Below, in pieces: positions 15,493 through 20,581 of a stretch of 20,581 bases of DNA. Source of the DNA: Bacteroidales bacterium UBA4459 (GTDB lineage Bacteria > Bacteroidota > Bacteroidia > Bacteroidales > F082); contig DGOT01000154.1 in the NCBI GenBank assembly GCA_002389465.1, positions 1-20,581 of the forward strand, given 5' to 3'. The notes under the pieces are model-generated. The model was given only the letters and a program-made list of their open reading frames with translations. It had not been told where the DNA came from and searched no databases. The number at the start of each line of letters is the position of its first letter. Positions within the stretch are counted from its first letter, which is position 1. A program made the translations under genes and the position numbers.

Positions 15493-17841
15493 TTAAAATC
15501 GAAAGTTCCATGTGAATGTTGGTACAATACCAAATAAATAAGTCATTTCGGCATACGTAACCGATGGGTCAACAGGGTCGGTCTGGAAGTTGATCATCCA
15601 TGCATTTTTGCGATTATAGGCATTATATATCGATATATTGAATTCGTTGTGAAACCTTTTTTTCTTGGTCTGATCATCACGCCAGGTGAAGGAAATATCC
15701 AGTCGGTGATAATCAGGCATACGGTATGAGTTTCGATCTGAATAGACAGGGATGTTATCACCGCCATATTCAAATTTGCCAACGGGAAATGTAACCGGTT
15801 GCCCCGTCAGGTAGACCCATGACAGGCCGAAGCTTATACGTGGATTCAGGTCGTAATTAGCAACAATTGAGAAGTCGTTTGGCCTGTCGTAAGAAGACGG
15901 GTAGGCGTTGCCATCATTGATACCTTCCACTTCCTTGAATGCCCTTGAATAAGCATAACTGACCCACCCGGTAAGTTTGCCGATATTTTTTCTGAACATC
16001 AACTCAATACCGTAGCCCTGGCCTTCGCCTTCAAGCACCTGTCCCTCTAGAAATTTGTTGAGCAATAAGTCGGCAAAATCCCTGAAATCGACGGCATTTT
16101 TTATAGATTTGTAGTAGACCTCCACTGAGGCTTCAAACATCCCTTTCTTAAAATTTCTGAAATACCCGGTAGCCACCTGGTCGGCAGATTGTGGCTTTAC
16201 ATTCGGGCTTGAAGGAAACCAGATACTAAAGGGGGAACCAGCTAGCGAATTTTGTGCCTGCTGTATATACTGGTTATTGCGCGAGTAGCTCAGTTTGAGC
16301 GAACTTGATTCGGTAAGGAGGAACACCACGCCTATGCGTGGCTCAAGACCTGTGTACGTATGGTAAAAATCACCTTTGCCATATACTGTTGAGTCGGTAG
16401 CAACACCATAATTATCGTATTGATATACTGTAGTAGGTCCGATGTTGTTGAAAATGGAGAAACGAAGGCCGTATTTGATCGTGAACCTGTTGCCGATTTT
16501 TTGCTCATTGCTCAGGTAAAGGGCACTCTCAAGCGAGTAATTACTGGCCAGGGCATAATTGCTGATAAACGAGTCGTCAGAAGTACCTTCGATAGTTCCC
16601 GGAAAAAAATCATGATAAATAGTTGAAAAGCCAAAAGTAACCTTGTTGTTCGGATTGGCAAACCAGGTAAAATCACCTTTTGCATTGTAATCGGTGATGG
16701 ACGACTGCCACAAGAAAGCGAACGGGCTGTCGGCCTTATAGCTCAGGTTGTAGTTGAATCGATTGACGACTACCGTAAAATTGGAGAACAGTTTTTCATC
16801 GAAAATATGATTCCAACGAAGGGTTCCTGTTGCGTTTCCCCAGTTCATTCCGAAAAAATCGCTTTTAAAAACATCTTTGCCAAAATATCCTGACAAGTAG
16901 AGGTGATTGTTCTGGTTGATCCGGTAATTAACCTTGCCGTTGAGGTCGTAGAAATAAAGAATATTGTTTTTAACCTCTTCATCCTTCGATAACCGTAAAA
17001 ACAAATCGGCATACGACCGGCGTCCTGCCACCATGAATGACGCTTTGTCTTTTACGATGGGGCCTTCCAGCATCAGCCGGCTTGAGATCATACCAATACC
17101 CCCGTTGCCGTGAAATTTTTTCATATTTCCTTCCTTCATCCTGATGTCTACAAGCGAAGAAAGCCGTCCGCCGTATTTGGCAGGCAGGTCACCTTTATAC
17201 AGCTCCACACTTTTTACAGCATCGTTGTTGAACACCGAAAAGAATCCCATCAGGTGGCCTGCATTATACACGTTGGCTTCATCAAGAAGAATCAGGTTCT
17301 GGTCAGGGCCACCACCGCGCACACTGATGCCGGAAGACCCTTCGGCAGCGAATTTGACACCTGGCAACAGTTGTAGAGCCTTGATCAGATCCACTTCGCC
17401 CAGAAGAGCCGGAATGGCTTTGATTGTTTTATTGTCCATTTTGGTAACACTCATTTGCGTGGATGTTACCTGCTTGTTCATAGCTTTATCCGTAATCTCC
17501 ACTTCGTCCAGGTTTTTGGCGGCAGGCATCAGTTCAATGTTGATGGATGTGTCGGAAACCAGCTCTATCTTAAGCGTAACATCATCATAGCCGACATACG
17601 AATACACTACATTATAGGTGTCGGGTTTCAGTGAAATGGAGTAATACCCGTAAACATTTGATGCCGTTCCTTCTTTCAGATTTGTAATATATACGGTGGC
17701 TCCCGGCAGGTGCTCTCCGTTACTCTTATCAGTGATATACCCGCTTAGTGAATAGTCGTTCTTAATATTGTTGTTAGCCGAAAGCCGCAAGCAAACAGAG
17801 AGAAGCAATAGAAAAATGAGGGTATATTTTGTATGATTCAA
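15493..17841 (-). CDS. TonB-dependent receptor paired with DUF4249 protein
   Basis: A 782-residue outer-membrane receptor. A signal peptide (about 1-22) is followed by a carboxypeptidase-regulatory-like domain (about 31-106; SGYITDKSNGEHLPGATVY). The plug (about 115-240) holds GEVDLIKALQLLPGVKF and SGISVRGGGPDQNLILLDEA, wording typical of receptors that pair with DUF4249 proteins. The beta barrel ends in Phe (TFTWNFRF). The start must be TTG 17841: the codon immediately before it is the TAA stop of the upstream lipoprotein gene, in the same frame, and no ATG occurs before the signal peptide. Flanking genes lie 0 and 1 base away, so the three genes form a tight operon. The imported ligand is unknown; a metal complex, peptide or oligosaccharide are all possible. 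Confidence 0.92.
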   Translation of the reverse strand: MNHTKYTLIFLLLLSVCLRLSANNNIKNDYSLSGYITDKSNGEHLPGATVYITNLKEGTASNVYGYYSISLKPDTYNVVYSYVGYDDVTLKIELVSDTSINIELMPAAKNLDEVEITDKAMNKQVTSTQMSVTKMDNKTIKAIPALLGEVDLIKALQLLPGVKFAAEGSSGISVRGGGPDQNLILLDEANVYNAGHLMGFFSVFNNDAVKSVELYKGDLPAKYGGRLSSLVDIRMKEGNMKKFHGNGGIGMISSRLMLEGPIVKDKASFMVAGRRSYADLFLRLSKDEEVKNNILYFYDLNGKVNYRINQNNHLYLSGYFGKDVFKSDFFGMNWGNATGTLRWNHIFDEKLFSNFTVVVNRFNYNLSYKADSPFAFLWQSSITDYNAKGDFTWFANPNNKVTFGFSTIYHDFFPGTIEGTSDDSFISNYALASNYSLESALYLSNEQKIGNRFTIKYGLRFSIFNNIGPTTVYQYDNYGVATDSTVYGKGDFYHTYTGLEPRIGVVFLLTESSSLKLSYSRNNQYIQQAQNSLAGSPFSIWFPSSPNVKPQSADQVATGYFRNFKKGMFEASVEVYYKSIKNAVDFRDFADLLLNKFLEGQVLEGEGQGYGIELMFRKNIGKLTGWVSYAYSRAFKEVEGINDGNAYPSSYDRPNDFSIVANYDLNPRISFGLSWVYLTGQPVTFPVGKFEYGGDNIPVYSDRNSYRMPDYHRLDISFTWRDDQTKKKRFHNEFNISIYNAYNRKNAWMINFQTDPVDPSVTYAEMTYLFGIVPTFTWNFRF

Positions 17842-18825
17842 TTAATTCAAATTGTTTAACGTGATTTCTATTTCAAATATATCGGAACTGCCATCGTCAT
17901 TGTCACTAACTGACAAAGCGGTTACTTTATTACCTGATAGTGATTTCAAAACGATACTTTCCAGTTTTGTACTTACCGGAGTCTTGTTGTCATCAGTTAG
18001 CAGCACCGGGTAAAAGATTCCATAGCCCAGCCCACTAAAAGGAATATAGCCTACATAACTTCCCAGGATGGTTCCGTCAGCCAGCTCACTTTCAGTATCT
18101 TCAAGTGACGCGGTAAACAGTATTCCTTCCCTGCCCGGAACGATACAGGCGCCGGAGAACCCGGAAGGCACTTTTTTATACCTGGGTAGTTCGAACCCGT
18201 ACACCGTTAGCTCCGGAAGCTGGCTGTCGTCAGATGTCAGGTAATTCATCAGGGATTCAAGCTTAATAGCTGCAAGAAAATTTTCATTGACGTTGCCCCG
18301 GTGTAACAAGTAAGCTGTGTTTTCCGATACTGCAAGTCCTTCGATATTGATCTCGCTTCCTTCCGGGATGCCTGCCTGTTTTTTGATCTTATTATACAGT
18401 TCCCTTATATTTTTTCTGATTACGCCCCGTCCGTTAGTGAGGTTTATTAAGTGAGCAGTATCTCTGGTAACAACCATAGAGCCTGATGATAAGACCAATA
18501 AAAAATCATTCTCCCTGTATATAAACCGGGCGATAGACTCAAAGTCAGCTTTTACATTCCATGGTGTCCGGTTATGCACTACTGTGTCGATAGCAGAAAG
18601 CACCAAACTGTCGGTAACATGCCACTCATCGTCCATAGAAACCAGCCACCGCAAATCATCTCCTATTACAAAAATAGTACTGTTTGCATATTCAATTCCT
18701 GATGCCGAAGGAAGATGTGCCAAATAGACATGTTTGGTGACTTTTGCTTCAAGGTTAGGTTCCTTCTGCGAACATGAGGCCAGTGCCAGCAAAACAAAAG
18801 CGTAAACCAATGGTGTGTTTTTCAT
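17842..18825 (-). CDS. DUF6929-like beta-propeller lipoprotein
   Basis: A 327-residue lipoprotein of unknown biochemical function. The signal MKNTPLVYAFVLLALASCSQ has lipobox LASC with Cys18. The mature part carries motifs I associate with the DUF6929 family: LPSASGIEY and FVIGDD near the start, EINIEGLAV in the middle, and SGFSGACIVPGREGILFTAS followed by LGSYVGYI late. The repeated GxEY, IEGLAV and FSGA strands suggest a beta-propeller, as in phytase-like and esterase-like proteins. A longer frame begins at ATG 18855, but ATG 18825 starts at the lipoprotein signal and sits just downstream of a TATATTTG promoter element. It is the first gene of the operon with the TonB receptor and DUF4249 lipoprotein, so a surface ligand-binding or hydrolytic role in the same uptake unit is inferred. 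Confidence 0.78.
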   Translation of the reverse strand: MKNTPLVYAFVLLALASCSQKEPNLEAKVTKHVYLAHLPSASGIEYANSTIFVIGDDLRWLVSMDDEWHVTDSLVLSAIDTVVHNRTPWNVKADFESIARFIYRENDFLLVLSSGSMVVTRDTAHLINLTNGRGVIRKNIRELYNKIKKQAGIPEGSEINIEGLAVSENTAYLLHRGNVNENFLAAIKLESLMNYLTSDDSQLPELTVYGFELPRYKKVPSGFSGACIVPGREGILFTASLEDTESELADGTILGSYVGYIPFSGLGYGIFYPVLLTDDNKTPVSTKLESIVLKSLSGNKVTALSVSDNDDGSSDIFEIEITLNNLN

Positions 18826-18843
18826 TGTGAAATATTTAAACAA

Positions 18844-18851
18844 CAAATATA
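18844..18851 (-). promoter_or_regulatory. Candidate -7 promoter element (TATATTTG)
   Basis: TATATTTG on the - strand matches TAnnTTTG and ends about 18 bases before ATG 18825. It supports that start over ATG 18855, which would lie upstream of the transcript. No clear -33 TTTG is present. Confidence 0.4.
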
Positions 18852-18943
18852 ACATTTAAGCCTTTTTAGGATGTTATCTGAAGGTTAAATTGCAGAGGCA
18901 TGCTATTTGAAGATGATATTTTTCTATTTTGCAACGTGCATAT

Positions 18944-19612
18944 ATGAATACGGAGAAGAAAAGATTTCTGGGATCGTTGTACATTCCACTGACCTTACTG
19001 GTTATTATGTGGGTGGTGAAACTTGTTGAATGGGCTTTTGACATGAGGTTTTCGTGGTTGGGAGTCCACCCGCTGCATGCGGATGGGTTGCCCGGTATCT
19101 TGCTTTCACCACTGTTACATGGCGATATCAACCATCTGGTAGCTAACTCGGTGCCGTTTCTTGTTTTGGCTACAGCCTTATTTTACTTCTACCGGGAAAT
19201 TTCAGTCAAAGTGTTTTTGGGTATCTGGCTGTTATCGGGCATATGGATTTGGTTTGGAGGTCGCGGCGACTCCGTGCATATCGGTGCCAGCAGCCTGATC
19301 TACGGCTTGTCATCGTTTTTATTTGTGAGCGGACTTATACGAAAAGATACCCGCCTCGCCGCACTGGCGCTCATCGTAGCATTTCTTTATGGTAGTATTG
19401 TCTGGGGTGTATTTCCCGATTTTTTTCCTAAAAAGAATATATCGTGGGAAGGGCATCTCGGAGGATTTGTGGCAGGTGTCATTTTGGCTTTTTATTACAA
19501 AAGATCTGGACCTCAGAGAAAAAGATATTCGTGGGAATTTGAAGAGGAGAATGACACTGCAATGGATGAAGAAGCTTATTGGAATATTAAAAACAGAAAC
19601 TCGACCTCTTAA
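18944..19612 (+). CDS. Rhomboid-family intramembrane serine protease
   Basis: A 222-residue multi-spanning membrane protein that should cleave substrates within the inner membrane. The catalytic serine is Ser116 in HIGASSLIYG, with the family GxSx motif reading GASS. The partner is His171 in WEGHLGGFVAGV. The H..N pair of helix 2 is HGDINHLVAN (His59, His64, Asn68). About six hydrophobic segments are visible between residues 13 and 184, followed by a charged cytoplasmic tail rich in Lys, Arg, Asp and Glu. The frame extends to TTG 18929, but ATG 18944 is the natural start. It is divergent from the lipoprotein operon, and its TAA shares four bases with the stop of the convergent acyltransferase. 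The substrate is unknown, and no link with the biosynthetic cluster is apparent. Confidence 0.88.
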   Translation: MNTEKKRFLGSLYIPLTLLVIMWVVKLVEWAFDMRFSWLGVHPLHADGLPGILLSPLLHGDINHLVANSVPFLVLATALFYFYREISVKVFLGIWLLSGIWIWFGGRGDSVHIGASSLIYGLSSFLFVSGLIRKDTRLAALALIVAFLYGSIVWGVFPDFFPKKNISWEGHLGGFVAGVILAFYYKRSGPQRKRYSWEFEEENDTAMDEEAYWNIKNRNSTS

Positions 19613-20166
19613 TCAAAATCTTCAAGATTGTACCACCCTTTGTTTTTTCCGGTGAAACCACGCAAATAGGCATGAATGACCTCAAAATCTTTTTCAATAT
19701 CGCCTGAAGGGTATATAAAAGGTCCAATACCTCCGATTTTTTTTGGATAGTCGATAAAACCAATGATAATGGGAACATTGGCTTTCAGCGCGATGTAATA
19801 GAATCCTTTTTTCCAATCGTCAACACGAGTTCTGGTTCCTTCGGGGGTAACAACTAAAAACAGCGAATCTCTTTCTTCGAACATTTTAGCTACCGTATCT
19901 ACCAGGTTGGTTTTTTTACTCCGGTCAACCGGGATGCCACCCACAGCTTTGAGTAACCCGCCGTACCAGGTTTGAAAAGCTTCTTTTTTAATCAACACAT
20001 TGATTTTAATACCATATTGCCAGAAAGCCATCCGCCCGATCACAAAATCGATCATGCTCGTGTGGGGAGCCTGTAGGATGACACCTTTTTTTACATCTTT
20101 CGGAATCTTATTTATCAGCGTCCATCCGAGAAGCTTTAAAACAAGGGTTGCCAGTTTTTGTAACAT
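19609..20166 (-). CDS. Small PlsC-type 1-acylglycerol-3-phosphate acyltransferase
   Basis: A 185-residue acyltransferase of the PlsC/LPLAT family, which normally acylates lysophosphatidic acid at the inner membrane. The catalytic H(x4)D motif is His35-Thr-Ser-Met-Ile-Asp40. GGIPVDRS (76-83) and the glycerol-phosphate-binding TPEGTRT (107-113) are both intact, and PIIIGFIDYPKKIGGIG gives the last conserved block. It is shorter than the 240-residue E. coli enzyme, as are many Bacteroidota versions, and lacks a long N-terminal membrane anchor. It overlaps the rhomboid gene by four bases in convergent orientation and has its own likely promoter. It could serve housekeeping phospholipid synthesis or a different lyso-lipid; the sequence does not decide this. 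Confidence 0.88.
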   Translation of the reverse strand: MLQKLATLVLKLLGWTLINKIPKDVKKGVILQAPHTSMIDFVIGRMAFWQYGIKINVLIKKEAFQTWYGGLLKAVGGIPVDRSKKTNLVDTVAKMFEERDSLFLVVTPEGTRTRVDDWKKGFYYIALKANVPIIIGFIDYPKKIGGIGPFIYPSGDIEKDFEVIHAYLRGFTGKNKGWYNLEDFD

Positions 20167-20183
20167 ATCATTATTTTAAGTGA

Positions 20184-20213
20184 CAAATTTATACATTCTT
20201 TACATTGAACAAG
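20184..20213 (-). promoter_or_regulatory. Candidate Bacteroidota-type promoter of the acyltransferase gene
   Basis: On the - strand, TAAATTTG (20184-20191) matches the -7 consensus TAnnTTTG. CTTG (20210-20213) lies 18 bases upstream, near the -33 TTTG. The predicted leader is short, about a dozen bases before ATG 20166. Confidence 0.5.
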
Positions 20214-20301
20214 AAGCTTTTTTCAATCCTTCCGGTTGTCTGCTGATTCTTTACCCTGTACTGCACTATTGATTATGTAAACTTATAATTCATTTCACAA
20301 T

Positions 20302-20334
20302 AAAAAAACCGCCAACTTATTATGCTGACGGTTT
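20302..20334 (-). terminator. Rho-independent terminator of the M13 peptidase gene
   Basis: Read on the - strand, AAACCGTCAGC pairs with GTTGGCGGTTT (11 pairs, two of them G-T) around the loop ATAATAA, and the stem runs into seven T residues. It starts 22 bases after the peptidase stop. Confidence 0.85.
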
Positions 20335-20356
20335 CCGTTAGTCAAAATGCATTTAC

Positions 20357-20581
20357 TTACCAGATGTATGCCCTTTGCCCTTCAGGTAAAAATAATTTAC
20401 TGTCAGGTGCTATATCAAATGCTGCCAGGAAAATATCCATATTGAATGGGGGTATATTTACCCTTGCTTCTCCCGGACTGTGTACATCTTCCTTCAATTG
20501 CCGCAGTAATGCTTTGTCGCGGACATTTTGCCGCCAAACCTGGGCGTAGGCCATAAAAAAGCGCTGGTCGGCCGTATATCC
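20357..20581 (-). CDS. M13 family metallopeptidase, C-terminal end (partial)
   Basis: The last 74 codons of a gene that enters from the right edge and stops at TAA 20357-20359. The fragment holds the strongly conserved neprilysin-type ending: GYTADQRFFMAYAQVWR, then DVHSPGEARVN, and finally PEGQRAYIW, where family members have GxxxxQRFFxAxAQVWR, HSPxxxRVN and xxW at the very C-terminus. The zinc motifs HExxH and ExxxD lie outside the window. Family members are zinc endopeptidases, in bacteria usually exported lipoproteins or periplasmic enzymes, acting on short peptides. A clear terminator follows the gene. The frame continues open to the window edge, so the true start lies beyond it; the internal Met at 20554 is not the start. 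Confidence 0.93.
   Translation of the reverse strand, partial: GYTADQRFFMAYAQVWRQNVRDKALLRQLKEDVHSPGEARVNIPPFNMDIFLAAFDIAPDSKLFLPEGQRAYIW

Noticed and set aside
15492..15533. Extension of the DUF4249 gene to TTG 15533
   Set aside because: It would put 14 polar residues before a normal lipoprotein signal and overlap the receptor gene; ATG 15491 is better.
17144..17590. 148-codon open frame on the + strand
   Set aside because: It is antisense to the receptor plug region, with a low-complexity Ser/Arg/Pro translation and no recognisable motif.
1..20581. Mobile element, CRISPR array or attachment site
   Set aside because: No transposase or integrase, no spaced direct repeats, and no tRNA-adjacent repeat were seen.

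Overview
The window looks like a chromosomal segment of a Bacteroidota bacterium, most likely a Bacteroidales/Marinilabiliales-type marine or anaerobic lineage. The evidence is two outer-membrane TonB-dependent receptors with carboxypeptidase-regulatory-like N-terminal domains, a DUF4249 lipoprotein, a DUF6929-type lipoprotein, TAnnTTTG-like -7 promoter elements, very few Shine-Dalgarno sequences, and the end of an M13 peptidase gene. This is judged by reading the sequence; no database search was run. No tRNA, rRNA, CRISPR array or insertion sequence was seen, and no gene-free stretch exceeds about 190 bases.

Region 1 (1 to about 12140) reads as a specialised lipid/polyketide biosynthetic cluster in several transcription units. 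On the + strand are the tail of an upstream gene, a 3-hydroxyacyl-CoA dehydrogenase and a FabF-type ketosynthase. Converging on these from the - strand is a ketosynthase, a degenerate ketosynthase-like (chain-length-factor-like) protein coupled to it by an ATGA overlap, and a SAM-dependent O-methyltransferase. A B12-binding radical SAM enzyme, also on the - strand, lies divergent to a long + strand operon. That operon encodes an HTH regulator, a BtrH/DUF4872-type cysteine acyltransferase, a dedicated acyl carrier protein, a sulfotransferase, a second B12-binding radical SAM enzyme and a small conserved protein of unknown function.

Together the inventory implies carrier-protein-bound chain building (KS, CLF, ACP), beta-keto reduction (dehydrogenase), tailoring (radical SAM, O-methylation, sulfation) and possible transfer of the acyl chain to an amine by the BtrH-like enzyme. 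It recalls aryl-polyene, flexirubin and ladderane-type clusters without matching any of them cleanly. A FabG-type reductase, a dehydratase and an acyl-activating ligase are absent, so the cluster probably continues to the left of position 1.

Region 2 (12166 to 18825) is outer-membrane. A TonB-dependent receptor follows the biosynthetic operon on the + strand. Converging on it is a tight - strand operon of DUF6929-type lipoprotein, TonB-dependent receptor and DUF4249 lipoprotein, which looks like an uptake or surface-binding unit.

Region 3 (18944 to the end) is ordinary housekeeping: a rhomboid-family protease, a small PlsC-type acyltransferase converging on it with a shared TTAA stop, a clear rho-independent terminator, and the C-terminal end of an M13 metallopeptidase running off the right edge.
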